This document shows, piece by piece, positions 42,432 through 51,499 of a DNA stretch of 64,000 nt. A model generated the notes under the pieces. It ran no database searches, had not been told where the DNA came from, and saw only the letters and a program-made list of their open reading frames with translations. The stretch's first letter is position 1. Each line of letters starts with the position of its first letter. The DNA lies in the NCBI GenBank assembly GCA_947587615.1, contig CANPYC010000001.1:61539-125538 (forward strand), written 5' to 3'. The DNA comes from Candidatus Gastranaerophilales bacterium. GTDB lineage: Bacteria; Cyanobacteriota; Vampirovibrionia; Gastranaerophilales; Gastranaerophilaceae. The position numbers and the translations under genes were made by a program.

Positions 42432-44597
42432 ATGAACAATTTGGATAAAATTATGAAACCAAAGTCCGTTGCGGTTATCGGAGCTTCAACAAAACCTAAG
42501 ACAATAGGTTCTGAAATTATGCAAAGATTAAGAGATTATAAATTTAAAGGCAATATCTATCCGATTAACCCAAAAGGCGGTATGATTGAAGGTTTTCAAG
42601 CTTATACAAATATAAACGAAGTACCGGGAGATGTTGATTTAGCAATTATTGTTGTAAACGCTAAATTTGTTTTAGATACAATTGATCAATGCCACCAAAA
42701 AGGTATTAAAGGCTTATGTATCATAACAGCAGGCTTTAAAGAAACAGGTGCAGCGGGTGCTGAAATGGAAAAAGAACTTTTAGCAAAAGTTAAAGAATAC
42801 GGTATGCGCTGCGTTGGTCCAAATTGCCTTGGTGTTTTAAACACTAATCCTGAAGTTTCAATGGATGGAACATTTGCTGAAAGCTTACCCGTTAGAGGTG
42901 ATATCGGTTTTGTTTCTCAATCGGGCGCTTTAGGCGGTGGTATTTTAAACATTTTAAAAGACTTAAATGTCGGCTTTGCTCAATTTATCTCAATCGGAAA
43001 CCAAGCGGATGTTAACGCTGAAACTGCTTTAGAATATTGGGAAAATGAAGACGATGTTAAACAAATTCTTCTTTATATGGAATCAATTCAAAACCCTCAA
43101 AACTTTAGAAAATTAGCTTCAAGAATTACAAAGAAAAAACCGATTGTCGCTCTTAAAGCTGGAAGAAGTGCAGCAGGTGCTTCGGCAGCTTCTTCTCACA
43201 CAGGCTCTTTAGCAGGAGCTGATAAAGCAGCAAATGCTCTTTTAGCTCAATCAGGCGTAATTAGAGAATATTCTCTAAAAAACTTATTTGCAACAGCAAA
43301 AGTATTTTCAAACTGCCCTATTCCAAAAGGCGATAGAGTTGCTATTATTACTAATTCAGGCGGCCCCGGTATTATGGCAACAGACGCAATTTGCGAATAC
43401 GGTCTGCAAATGGCAAAAATAACAGACGCTACAAAAGAAAAATTAAGAAGCTTCTTACCATCTGCTGCTTCTGTTAAAAACCCGATAGATATGATTGCTT
43501 CAGCTCCGATTGAACACTATCAGCAAACACTTGAAACGGTAATTGCCGATGAAAATGTTGATATGATTGTTGTAATTTACTTACCGTTCTTAGGTTTAAA
43601 AGATATCGACGTTGCTCGTGCCGTTATGGAAATTAAAGCTAAGAACCCGTCTAAACCTGTTTTGGGTGTATTTATGACAACATCATCGTTCTTTAGCGAA
43701 TTATCAAATATGAATGTAAATATGCCGTTCTTTATGTACGCTGAAGAAGCAGCAGAAGGCTTACACAGATTAAATCAACAAAGATTATGGCAGCAAAGAC
43801 CTGTTGGTACAATGCCAAAATATGATGTTGACAGAAACAAAGCCGAAAAAATTATGCGCCAATCAATTGAAGAAGGCAGAGACCAATTAACAACACGTGA
43901 ATCAATTGATGTATTAGACGCTTACGGAATAAGAGTTTGCAAATCAGGTTTTGCAACAAACATTGATGAAGTTGTAAAAATCGGAAATTCAATCGGATAT
44001 CCTGTTGTTATGAAGATGACATCAAAAACAACATCTCATAAAACAGATGTCGGCGGTGTTAGAATAAATATTCAATCTGAAGAACAATTAAGAAACGAAT
44101 ACAACGATTTAATTGAAAAATTAACTCAAAAAGGCTTAATTGACGGTCTTGAAGGTGTTATCATTCAAGAAATGGTTAAAGGTAACCGTGAAATGGTTTG
44201 CGGTATTGCAACAGATCCTCAATACGGTCCTATGATGATGTTCGGTTTAGGCGGCGTATTTATTGAAGTTATGAAAGATGTAACATTTAGAATTGCGCCT
44301 CTAACTGATATCGACGCTAAAGAAATGATTAAATCAGTAAAAGCTTATAAGTTGCTTGAAGGCGCAAGAGGTACAAAACCTGCTCAAATGGAACAAATTG
44401 AAGAAACTTTATTAAGACTTTCTCAATTAGTTTCTGATTATCCTTTCATTGATGAATTAGATATCAACCCTCTGTTAATCAGTGAAAAAACAGGCGAAGG
44501 TATAGCAGTTGATGGTCGTATCAAAGTTCGCATGAAAGAAGCTCAAGAACAATTGGGTGGCTGCACTTGCGGAGCATGCGCAGGCTGCTGTAAATAG
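42432..44597 (+). CDS. Acetate/acyl-CoA ligase (ADP-forming), single-chain
   Basis: Converts acyl-CoA, ADP and phosphate to acid, CoA and ATP, giving fermentative energy from acetyl-CoA. The 721 residues join the alpha and beta parts: CoA-binding domain (1-130, MKPKSVAVIGASTKPKTIG), succinyl-CoA-ligase-like domains with the phospho-histidine His256 in SSHTGSLAGAD, then an ATP-grasp domain (about 485-700, GYPVVMKMTSKTTSHKTDVGGV). The C-terminal tail is odd: GGCTCGACAGCCK, with five cysteines in nine residues. A protein-acetyltransferase (Pat) GNAT domain is absent. A terminator follows. Confidence 0.9.
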   Translation: MNNLDKIMKPKSVAVIGASTKPKTIGSEIMQRLRDYKFKGNIYPINPKGGMIEGFQAYTNINEVPGDVDLAIIVVNAKFVLDTIDQCHQKGIKGLCIITAGFKETGAAGAEMEKELLAKVKEYGMRCVGPNCLGVLNTNPEVSMDGTFAESLPVRGDIGFVSQSGALGGGILNILKDLNVGFAQFISIGNQADVNAETALEYWENEDDVKQILLYMESIQNPQNFRKLASRITKKKPIVALKAGRSAAGASAASSHTGSLAGADKAANALLAQSGVIREYSLKNLFATAKVFSNCPIPKGDRVAIITNSGGPGIMATDAICEYGLQMAKITDATKEKLRSFLPSAASVKNPIDMIASAPIEHYQQTLETVIADENVDMIVVIYLPFLGLKDIDVARAVMEIKAKNPSKPVLGVFMTTSSFFSELSNMNVNMPFFMYAEEAAEGLHRLNQQRLWQQRPVGTMPKYDVDRNKAEKIMRQSIEEGRDQLTTRESIDVLDAYGIRVCKSGFATNIDEVVKIGNSIGYPVVMKMTSKTTSHKTDVGGVRINIQSEEQLRNEYNDLIEKLTQKGLIDGLEGVIIQEMVKGNREMVCGIATDPQYGPMMMFGLGGVFIEVMKDVTFRIAPLTDIDAKEMIKSVKAYKLLEGARGTKPAQMEQIEETLLRLSQLVSDYPFIDELDINPLLISEKTGEGIAVDGRIKVRMKEAQEQLGGCTCGACAGCCK

Positions 44598-44621
44598 CTT
44601 GAAATTTAATATTTCATACTT

Positions 44622-44652
44622 AAAAAGACGGGTAATTTTTATCCGTCTTTTT
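44622..44652 (+). terminator. Intrinsic terminator of the acyl-CoA ligase gene
   Basis: AAAAAGACGG (44622-44631) pairs with CCGTCTTTTT (44643-44652) around an 11-nt loop with the T-tract in the right arm. Confidence 0.85.
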
Positions 44653-44850
44653 AGTTGATTGGCTTAAGAAATATCCATGCCAAGGTTTATTTTACATTTT
44701 TTCAAGACTGTTAAGTTTGAATGATTTTTTCTACGTTAATCCAAGTCCTCGCCTGCAAGTTCAAGAGATAATGCAGTTATAGAATTATTCTTTGGACAAT
44801 TTAAAAAATTTAGTCGGGTTATATGATTTTAAAAAAATAAAAATGACAAT

Positions 44851-44884
44851 AAAAAAACACTTGTATAAAAACAAGTGCTTTTTT
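44851..44884 (-). terminator. Intrinsic terminator of the HU gene
   Basis: On the - strand the stem is AAAAGCACTTGT/ACAAGTG followed by a run of T; the loop is AT-rich. It lies about 16 bp downstream of the HU stop. Confidence 0.8.
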
Positions 44885-44899
44885 ATCAACATCAAAAAA

Positions 44900-45178
44900 C
44901 TATTTTTTATTAACTAATTCTTTGAATTTTTTACCTGCAGAGAATGCTGGTACAGTTTTTGCAGCGATTTTAATTTCTTTACCTGTTTGAGGGTTTCTGC
45001 CTGTTCTTGCTGCTCTTTTTCTAGCTTCAAATGTACCGAAACCAACAAGAGTAACTTTATCACCTTTAGAAACAGTTTTTTGTATTGTTTCTACAAAACC
45101 GTTTAACACTTCTGCAGCTTCTTTTTGAGTAACTTTTGCTTTTTTGGCAATTTCTTGTACTAATTCTTCTTTGTTCAT
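44900..45178 (-). CDS. hup: HU family DNA-binding protein
   Basis: Small histone-like protein that bends DNA. The 92 residues fit the family: MNKEELVQEIAKKAKVTQKEA, VTLVGFGTFEARKRAARTGRNPQTG (flexible arm with R-N-P) and IKIAAKTVPAFSAGKKFKE. It has a strong promoter, an AAAGGGG ribosome-binding site and a terminator, so it is a monocistronic, highly expressed gene. Confidence 0.96.
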   Translation of the reverse strand: MNKEELVQEIAKKAKVTQKEAAEVLNGFVETIQKTVSKGDKVTLVGFGTFEARKRAARTGRNPQTGKEIKIAAKTVPAFSAGKKFKELVNKK

Positions 45179-45207
45179 TTAGAACCCCTTTCTATATCTC
45201 TGAAATG

Positions 45208-45236
45208 ATTATATTCAAGTTTAGTGCATATTGCAA
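45208..45236 (-). promoter_or_regulatory. Promoter of the HU gene
   Basis: On the - strand TTGCAA (45236-45231) and TATAAT (45213-45208) are spaced by 17 nt. The start would be near 45201, with a 22-nt leader that holds AAAGGGG. Confidence 0.65.
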
Positions 45237-45282
45237 GCTTTTTTTTAAAAAAATATTTTTTTATTTTTGTTATAATAATTTT

Positions 45283-45633
45283 ATGAAAAAAATATTTCAA
45301 AGATGGTATGAAAAAAACGAGTATTTAAAGGCATTTATGGCACTTTTGGAAAATTTACCACCCGATATTCAGTGTGAAATTGCCGTTGATATGATTATAA
45401 AATCGTCATCTATGATTGACAGAGAATACGAAAAAATTATAGAAGATGTTGCAGATTTCAACCCTCGTGATTATAAAAGATGGTATGACAAAAATCCGAA
45501 TATTCATCTTGCAATCGAAAGCTTAAAAGATTTATCCGAAGAAGAAAGAGAAAAAATTGTCCAAGAATTTAGCGAAAAAATTATAAACCTTAATAATATT
45601 AATCTTGATGATATTGAAAGCGAAAATCAATGA
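45283..45633 (+). CDS. Hypothetical protein, 116 aa, probable leaderless mRNA
   Basis: The start is ATG 45283. The longer frame from 45136 would run through the HU gene's promoter. TATAAT with an upstream TG (TGTTATAAT, 45268-45276) ends 6 nt before the ATG, so transcription would start at the ATG. The protein is acidic and helical, with a repeated motif RWYEKNEYLKAFMALLENLP and RWYDKNPNIHLAIESLKDLS, two copies of a roughly 45-residue unit. I do not recognise it. It overlaps the SDR gene start by 4 bp (ATGA). Confidence 0.7.
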   Translation: MKKIFQRWYEKNEYLKAFMALLENLPPDIQCEIAVDMIIKSSSMIDREYEKIIEDVADFNPRDYKRWYDKNPNIHLAIESLKDLSEEEREKIVQEFSEKIINLNNINLDDIESENQ

Positions 45634-46328
45634 AAAATATTTTAATCACAGGCGCAAGCTCGGGAATTGGTGCTGAAATTGCAAATGTTTTGCAAAAAGA
45701 AAATAATCTTTTTTTAACGGGAAGAAGAAAAATAGATAAAGAAAACTATTTTTCCTGCGATTTATGCGATGTTTTATCAATTAAAGGATTGATAAATAAG
45801 GCTAATGAATATTTTAACTCGAAAATTGATGTTTTAATCAATTGCGCAGGGCAATATATTTATAAACCGATTGAAAAAATGCAGCAAGATGAGATTGATT
45901 ATTTAATTGAGCTCAACTTTAAAGCTTGCTATATCCTCTCAAGTCTTATTATACCTTTTATGAAAAAGAATAAACAGGGAAGAATAATAAATATCGGCTC
46001 AATCTCGGGTTGTGTGGGTGAAGCAAACGCAACTTTATACAGTGCAACAAAAGGCGCTCTTTCAAGTTTGACAAAAGCGCTTGCTCTTGAAGTTGCTCAA
46101 GATAATATAACCGTTAATCAAATAAACCCCGGGTGGGTTTTAACTCCTTTGGCGCTAAAAGCGCTTAATGAAGAAGAAAAACAAGAGGTAATAGACGTTA
46201 CTCCGCAAAGACGCTTTATTGAGCCTGTTGAAGTTGCAAAACTTTGCGAATATTTAATTTCAGATAGTGCAAAAGGTCTGACAGGGCAGAATATTAACCT
46301 TTGTGCGGGTTTATCAATCGGGTGTTAG
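45630..46328 (+). CDS. Short-chain dehydrogenase/reductase (FabG-like)
   Basis: NAD(P)-dependent oxidoreductase. The 232 residues show GASSGIG (8-14), NCAG (71-74), Ser124 in NIGSISG, Tyr137 in YSATK with Lys141, and PGWVLTPL. The substrate is unknown; FabG-type 3-oxoacyl reductases are the nearest relatives by pattern, but the gene is not in a fatty-acid cluster. It is coupled to the preceding small gene. Confidence 0.85.
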   Translation: MKNILITGASSGIGAEIANVLQKENNLFLTGRRKIDKENYFSCDLCDVLSIKGLINKANEYFNSKIDVLINCAGQYIYKPIEKMQQDEIDYLIELNFKACYILSSLIIPFMKKNKQGRIINIGSISGCVGEANATLYSATKGALSSLTKALALEVAQDNITVNQINPGWVLTPLALKALNEEEKQEVIDVTPQRRFIEPVEVAKLCEYLISDSAKGLTGQNINLCAGLSIGC

Positions 46329-46465
46329 AATAAACTTTATAATATTAATATTAATTTAGCGTTTTATTCACCGAAGCGAAAATAGTTTAAATTATTGATT
46401 ATTAAAACACAAAAAAAGTGTATGCTTAGTATGTATAAAATTTTATTATTAATTTGGAGCTAAAC

Positions 46466-47557
46466 ATGTTAATTGAAGAAGTTTTAGAAATGGCTGTTTC
46501 AAAAAGAGCCAGCGATATTCACATCTCAGCCAATTTGCCGCCCGTACTCAGAATTGACGGTAAATTATTCAGAACAAATTTGCCTGTATTGTCACCTGAT
46601 GATGTTGAAACAATTATATTTCCAATTTTATCAAACGACCAAAGAAGGGAACTTGAACAAAATTGGGAGCTTGACCTCGGCTATGGTTTAGTTGGCGTAG
46701 GTCGTTTCCGTGTAAACGTTTATCGGGATAAAGGTTCTTATGCGGCAGCTTTTCGTACCATTAATTCAACTCCTCCTTCATTTGAAGAATTAGGTTTACC
46801 TTCCGTTATTAAAGAAATATCCGAAAGACCAAGAGGACTTATACTTGTTACAGGCCCTACCGGTTCAGGTAAATCAACAACATTGGCTGCAATGATTGAC
46901 TATATTAATTCAACAAGGTCTGAACATATTTTAACAATTGAAGACCCGATAGAATTTATTCACCAGAACAAAAAATGTATCATTCACCAAAGGGAATTGG
47001 GGCAAGATACAAAAGCAATTGCAAATGCTCTTAAGAGCGCTCTTCGTGAAGACCCTGATGTTATTCTGGTCGGCGAAATGAGAGATCTTGAAACAACAAG
47101 ACTTGCTCTTACCGCAGCAGAAACAGGTCACCTTGTACTTGGAACACTTCACACTTCATCCGCTTCTCAAACAATAGACAGAATTGTGGATATCTTCCCT
47201 GAAGCTCAACAACAACAAATAAGATTGCAATTGTCAATAAGTTTAGTTGCTGTATTTTCACAGTGTTTACTGCCTAAACTTCAAACAAACGGAACGAAAA
47301 AAGGTCGTGTAATGGCTCAAGAAATTATGATAGTAAACGGTGCTATTGCAAACTTAATTCGTGAACAAAAAACAGCGCAAATTTATTCAACAATTCAAAC
47401 AGGGGTTGGTTCAGGCATGCAGACTTTGGATATGTGCCTAAAGGATCTTGTTAAGAAAAAACTTGTTGCGCCTGAAGACGCAATAATTAAATCTCAAAGA
47501 CCGGAAGAATTTAAACGTTCGCTCGGTTTAGCCGCACAAATCGGCGAAACGTTTTAA
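46466..47557 (+). CDS. pilT: Type IV pilus retraction ATPase
   Basis: Disassembles the pilus for twitching or DNA uptake. The 363 residues show RASDIHISANLPPVLRIDG (13-32), Walker A GPTGSGKST (130-138), Asp box TIEDPIEF, Walker B DVILVGEMRDLETT, the His box ETGHLVLGTLHT, and AIANLIREQK, the PilT AIRNLIRE motif with one change. The start ATG 46466 follows GGAG; the TTG at 46454 is upstream of that site. It is distant from the pilus assembly operon (12-20 kb), as is common for pilT. Confidence 0.93.
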   Translation: MLIEEVLEMAVSKRASDIHISANLPPVLRIDGKLFRTNLPVLSPDDVETIIFPILSNDQRRELEQNWELDLGYGLVGVGRFRVNVYRDKGSYAAAFRTINSTPPSFEELGLPSVIKEISERPRGLILVTGPTGSGKSTTLAAMIDYINSTRSEHILTIEDPIEFIHQNKKCIIHQRELGQDTKAIANALKSALREDPDVILVGEMRDLETTRLALTAAETGHLVLGTLHTSSASQTIDRIVDIFPEAQQQQIRLQLSISLVAVFSQCLLPKLQTNGTKKGRVMAQEIMIVNGAIANLIREQKTAQIYSTIQTGVGSGMQTLDMCLKDLVKKKLVAPEDAIIKSQRPEEFKRSLGLAAQIGETF

Positions 47558-47558
47558 A

Positions 47559-47610
47559 CTCTCGCCCGCAGGGTTGGGGTGTTGAGCGCTCCAACCTAAC
47601 TTGGCGAGAG
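47559..47610. other. Large two-tier hairpin after pilT
   Basis: CTCTCGCC (47559-47566) pairs with GGCGAGAG (47603-47610), and inside it GGTTGG (47572-47577) pairs with CCAACC (47591-47596). The outer arm starts 2 bp after the pilT stop. It lacks a long T-tract (AGGGTTTT follows), so it may be a 3'-end stabiliser or part of the repeat family rather than a terminator. Confidence 0.5.
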
Positions 47611-48332
47611 AGGGTTTTACTCCAGCACTTAGCAAAGTATGAACCTTAGTAGCCGCAGAGTGAAAACGGAAGTAATGAGTTTAGATTTTCAAGTAAGTAA
47701 GCATACAAGACGTAACGTTAGCGAGCCCGTCAGCTTGAGAAGCCGCAGGGTTGAAGCCCGCCATGTTTTAAGTTAAAAACGAAAAACCCGTAAATCAGGT
47801 TTAGGGATGGCAGACTAAAGTCTACCCTACTGTTACACCCTTACTAATGATATGATGGGTAAGATGGTAGACTAAAGTCTACCCTACGGCTTTTATTTTC
47901 ATCTTTTTATAATTCTTCACCCTTGTTAATGACAGTTTTAGGATGGTAGACTAAAGTCTATCCTGCAATTATAATTCTCCACTGTATCAGTTTAGTATCC
48001 GAAGGGTGGACTTCAGTCCACCATTTATCCACCATTTATAACCAATGCTTTCTTTTTTCATGTCATAAACAAAGGCGTAAGAAGCAAGGTAAACTTTAAT
48101 CTACCATTACACCCTGTTATCAAGATATTGGGATAGAAACCACCAACCTACCCGCTAAAGGGCGGGGCAACCCGCAAAAACCCTAACAGGTACCCCAAAC
48201 CTTGATAAAACTAAATTACTTTATACATTTTTCCATTCTTTTATAATTCCCTACCCTTGATAGTGACATAAGTCATAGTTAAATAACACCCTAAGCAAAA
48301 CCCAAATAAACCCCGTCCCTAAAATAACTCGC
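47611..48332. repeat. Intergenic mosaic repeat cluster 2
   Basis: The gap between convergent pilT and yifB contains four good palindromes of the family: 47809-47826 (GGCAGACT/AGTCTACC), 47866-47883 and 47945-47962 (GGTAGACTAA/AGTCTA), and 48005-48022 (GGTGGACTTCAGTCCACC). A module CCATGTTTTAAGTTAAAAAC (47761) matches cluster 1, and TTTATAACCAATGCTTTC (48036) matches clusters 1 and 3. The block GTAACGTTAGCGAGCCCGTC (47712) recurs near 63883 (CGTAACGATAGTGAGCCCGTC). No gene is visible. Confidence 0.85.
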
Positions 48333-49853
48333 TTACTTAAAACTTCTCAACTGCAATGCCTGAGAAACATGCGAAACATTAATATTTTCACACCCCTCTA
48401 AATCCGCAATCGTTCTTGCAACCTTTAACAATCTATCATAACTTCGAGCCGACAAGTCAAATTTATTAATCGCATTTTTTAAAAACTGTTTCAAACTATC
48501 GTCAATTTTACAATATTTTTTAATCAATTTGCCCGTAAGCTCGCTATTTGTTAATATTCCATCATTTTTATAGCGCTCAAGTTGAATTTTTCTTGCCTTA
48601 ATAACTCTTTTTCTAATATCTTCAGACGTTTCAACTCCTTTATTTTCGCCCAAAAGCTCTTCATCGCTCAACCTTAAAACTTTAAGCTGTATATCAATTC
48701 TATCAAGCAAAGGCCCTGAAATTTTTGCTCTATATCTGTTTATTTGATGTTCCGAACAGGTGCACTGTTTTTTATTATCTCCTAAAAATCCGCATGGGCA
48801 GGGGTTCATTGCGCCGATTAAAATAAAATTAGCGGGATATTTTACGCTAACAGCCGCTCTTGAAATTGTAACAACCCTATCTTCTAAAGGCTGTCTTAAA
48901 ACTTCAAGAACAGCTCTTGGAAATTCAACCATCTCATCTAAAAATAAAACCCCTCTATGCGCTAAAGTAATCTCACCCGGTCTGGGGTTCGAAGTTCCCC
49001 CGATAATTCCAACAGAGCTTGCGCTGTGATGAGGTGCTCTAAAGGGTCGATTTGTTATTAGGGGTTCTTTTTTATCCAGCAAACCTGCGATTGAATAAAT
49101 TTTAGTAAGTTCAATTGCTTCTTTTTTGCTCAAAGGAGGCAAAATTGACATAAAGGCTTTTGAAAGCATTGTTTTACCGGACCCCGGAGAGCCTGACATT
49201 AAAACATTATGAGCACCCGCCGCCGCAACTTCAAGCGCTTTTTTAGCTAAAACCTGCCCTTTTATATGACAAAAATCAATACCATATTGAACTTCTTTAT
49301 TTAAATAATCTTCAATATTTTGTTTCAGTTTTTTAAGGTCAATTTCATTATTTAAATATTGCACAACTTCGCATAAGTTACTTGCTCCGAGTGCTTCAAT
49401 TTCATCAACAAAGCTTGCTTCTTCAAGATTTCCTTTTGGTATAATCGCTTTTTTAATTCCCAATTGCGCTAAACCGCACAATATAGGTAATATTCCGTTA
49501 ACTTCACGAATTGAACCGTCAAGCGACAGTTCACCTATAAAAGCAATTTCTTTTGTGTTAAAGTCTTTTATTATTCCTTCTTTTAATAAAATTGCAACTG
49601 CCATAGCAAGGTCATAAGACGAACCTTCTTTTTTTAAATCCGCAGGGGCAAGGTTAATCACAATTTTTGTTTGAGGAAAAGAATATCCGGAGTTTTTAAT
49701 CGCAAGTCTTAATCTTTCTTTTGCTTCCGATATTGCCGTATCAGGCAGCCCGATTATTACAACTTGAGGAATAGAGTTAATTGTATCAGCTTCAACTTCA
49801 ATATTAAAAACATCAAGCCCGATTATAGCAGCACTTTGAATTGATACAGCCAT
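48333..49853 (-). CDS. Mg-chelatase-like AAA+ ATPase (YifB/ComM family)
   Basis: Branch-migration helicase ComM-type protein linked to natural transformation. The 506 residues have a Lon-like N-terminal domain (VVIIGLPDTAISEAKERLRLAI, INLAPADLKKEGSSYDLAMA), Walker A GSPGSGKTM, SRAAVSVKYPANFILIGAMNPC with CPCGFLGDNKKQCTC cysteines, and the C-terminal SARSYDRLLKVARTIADL block. It is the last gene in the glmS-side reverse run and begins directly after the TPR protein stop (TAG-ATG). With PilT and the pilus operon, DNA uptake is plausible. Confidence 0.92.
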   Translation of the reverse strand: MAVSIQSAAIIGLDVFNIEVEADTINSIPQVVIIGLPDTAISEAKERLRLAIKNSGYSFPQTKIVINLAPADLKKEGSSYDLAMAVAILLKEGIIKDFNTKEIAFIGELSLDGSIREVNGILPILCGLAQLGIKKAIIPKGNLEEASFVDEIEALGASNLCEVVQYLNNEIDLKKLKQNIEDYLNKEVQYGIDFCHIKGQVLAKKALEVAAAGAHNVLMSGSPGSGKTMLSKAFMSILPPLSKKEAIELTKIYSIAGLLDKKEPLITNRPFRAPHHSASSVGIIGGTSNPRPGEITLAHRGVLFLDEMVEFPRAVLEVLRQPLEDRVVTISRAAVSVKYPANFILIGAMNPCPCGFLGDNKKQCTCSEHQINRYRAKISGPLLDRIDIQLKVLRLSDEELLGENKGVETSEDIRKRVIKARKIQLERYKNDGILTNSELTGKLIKKYCKIDDSLKQFLKNAINKFDLSARSYDRLLKVARTIADLEGCENINVSHVSQALQLRSFK

Positions 49854-51488
49854 CTATATTTCCTCGCTTGCGCTATCGGGAATTAAATTTAAAAGTTTTA
49901 TATTTGCCGTTTCAAAATTAGGATTTAAATTCAGAGAAGTTTTATAATATCGAACGGCATCTCTTTTCTTTTCCGTTGCCTGGTTGTACATGCCTAAAAG
50001 ATAATAGTAGTAATAATTTTTGGATAAAGTATAAGAAGCAGTGTCGATTAAACCTTTTGCGTTTATAAAGTTTTTGTTTTTAAGTTCCAGTCCAACAAGC
50101 TCTCCGAGTGCATTTTCATACAAAGGATTAACACCCAAAGTACGTTTCAAAAATTCTTCTTTTAAAACATCGTTTTTTTGAGCAATGCTAATAGCAGCTT
50201 TATACCAGCTTAAATATTGAGTTTTAGGCATTCTATCCAAAAGCAGTTCAAGTTTTTTTAATTCTTTAGGATATTTTGCATACTGCCTTTGAACCAAAGC
50301 AAGCTTGATTATGATTTCATAATTATTCTTGTCTTTTTTTAGAGCTTTTTTATAGATTTTTATTGCGTTTTTGTAATCTTCATGGATATATCTTATATCC
50401 CCCAAACCAATCATTGTATCAAGGTTATCTTTTTCAATTTTGTATGAATTAACAAAAAACGAATTTGCCCGCTCAATATTTCCCAAAGCAAGCTCTGATT
50501 TAGCGTAAAGCGAGATAATTTTTGCATTATCCTTATCAAAATTTAAAATATTTTGACAATCTTTTTTTGTTTTTTCAAAATTACCTTCTAAAAACTCTTT
50601 ATTCAGAATGTAATATTTTTTTTCTCTTTCGTCTTTAGAGTTGTATGCTAAAATTGTCTGTTTTTTTGATTGAATTAAGTCGATAAAGTTAATTGAGAGT
50701 TTATCTTTTTCAATTTTTTCAATTAAGCTTTTAGCGTCTTTGTACTTTTTCGCTTCAAGCAAAATATCAACCTTGAAAAGATAATAATTAACATTATCGG
50801 GATTTAAATTTATCGCTTTATTAATTGAATTTAGCGCTTGAGAATACTTTTTCTGTGCTAAATTTGCCCTTGAGAGCATAAAATTAGCATAATCATTTGT
50901 CTGATACTCTTTCTTTTTTGCCTGAAGCTCGTTTATAACTTCGTTTGCGCTGTTATCAAAGTATATACCCGAATAAAGCTTTGCAAAATATATTTCATCA
51001 TCTTTTGACAAAGTAAATTCAGGCAAATAGCTTTTTTTAAGGTCATTTATGTTTAATTCAAATTGATTTTTGTAGATAATTTTATCCCAGGCTTTTTGAG
51101 CAAGAGAAAAGTATCCGACTTCTAACAAGACCTTGCTTAAAGTTAACAGCGAAGTATCGTTATCCAATTCTTCAATTAGAGCTTCGTATTCATCATAGGC
51201 TACTTTTGCGTTACCTTGATTAAATTTTGAAGTTGAGCTTACAAATTTTTTTCTGATTGCTTCATCGTCTTCTTTTGTTTCATCCTGCACGGTTTCATTA
51301 TCATTATTTATTAAAGTATCAACAATATTTGCCAGATTAAAATAATTGGGGGAAGCGTTTTGCTTGGATGAGTTGATATCTATTAATTTTGGTGTCAAAA
51401 GGTTGTCATTATCAAATGCACAAACATAGTTTGATAATGTTATTATAAAAAACACAGACAGAATAATATTTTTTCTTATTTTTATCAT
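49854..51488 (-). CDS. Secreted TPR-repeat protein
   Basis: The 544 residues start with a signal peptide (MIKIRKNIILSVFFIITLSNYVCA). Several TPR units are visible: YANFMLSRANLAQKKYSQAL followed by INKAINLNPDNVNYYLFKVD, ALGNIERANSFFVNSYKIEK, and near the C terminus YYYLLGMYNQATEKKRDAVRYYKTSLNLNPN. It is probably a scaffold in the periplasm or outer membrane. Function unknown. It sits between the HD-GYP gene (11 bp upstream) and yifB (no gap). Confidence 0.8.
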   Translation of the reverse strand: MIKIRKNIILSVFFIITLSNYVCAFDNDNLLTPKLIDINSSKQNASPNYFNLANIVDTLINNDNETVQDETKEDDEAIRKKFVSSTSKFNQGNAKVAYDEYEALIEELDNDTSLLTLSKVLLEVGYFSLAQKAWDKIIYKNQFELNINDLKKSYLPEFTLSKDDEIYFAKLYSGIYFDNSANEVINELQAKKKEYQTNDYANFMLSRANLAQKKYSQALNSINKAINLNPDNVNYYLFKVDILLEAKKYKDAKSLIEKIEKDKLSINFIDLIQSKKQTILAYNSKDEREKKYYILNKEFLEGNFEKTKKDCQNILNFDKDNAKIISLYAKSELALGNIERANSFFVNSYKIEKDNLDTMIGLGDIRYIHEDYKNAIKIYKKALKKDKNNYEIIIKLALVQRQYAKYPKELKKLELLLDRMPKTQYLSWYKAAISIAQKNDVLKEEFLKRTLGVNPLYENALGELVGLELKNKNFINAKGLIDTASYTLSKNYYYYYLLGMYNQATEKKRDAVRYYKTSLNLNPNFETANIKLLNLIPDSASEEI

Positions 51489-51499
51489 AGTTTTTTATT

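Larger units (their letters stand above)
44598..44899. other. Gap between acyl-CoA ligase and HU
   Basis: About 300 bp holding two terminators (separately listed). The rest, 44653-44850, has no ORF or RNA gene that I can recognise. Confidence 0.5.

Noticed and set aside
45136..45282. Longer N terminus for the small protein before the SDR
   Set aside because: It would start inside the HU gene and run through its promoter; the 49 extra residues look like translated AT-rich regulatory DNA.
47611..48332. CRISPR array, because of recurring short palindromes
   Set aside because: Spacing is irregular, copies occur in both orientations and diverge, spacers are themselves repeated, and no cas gene is in the window.
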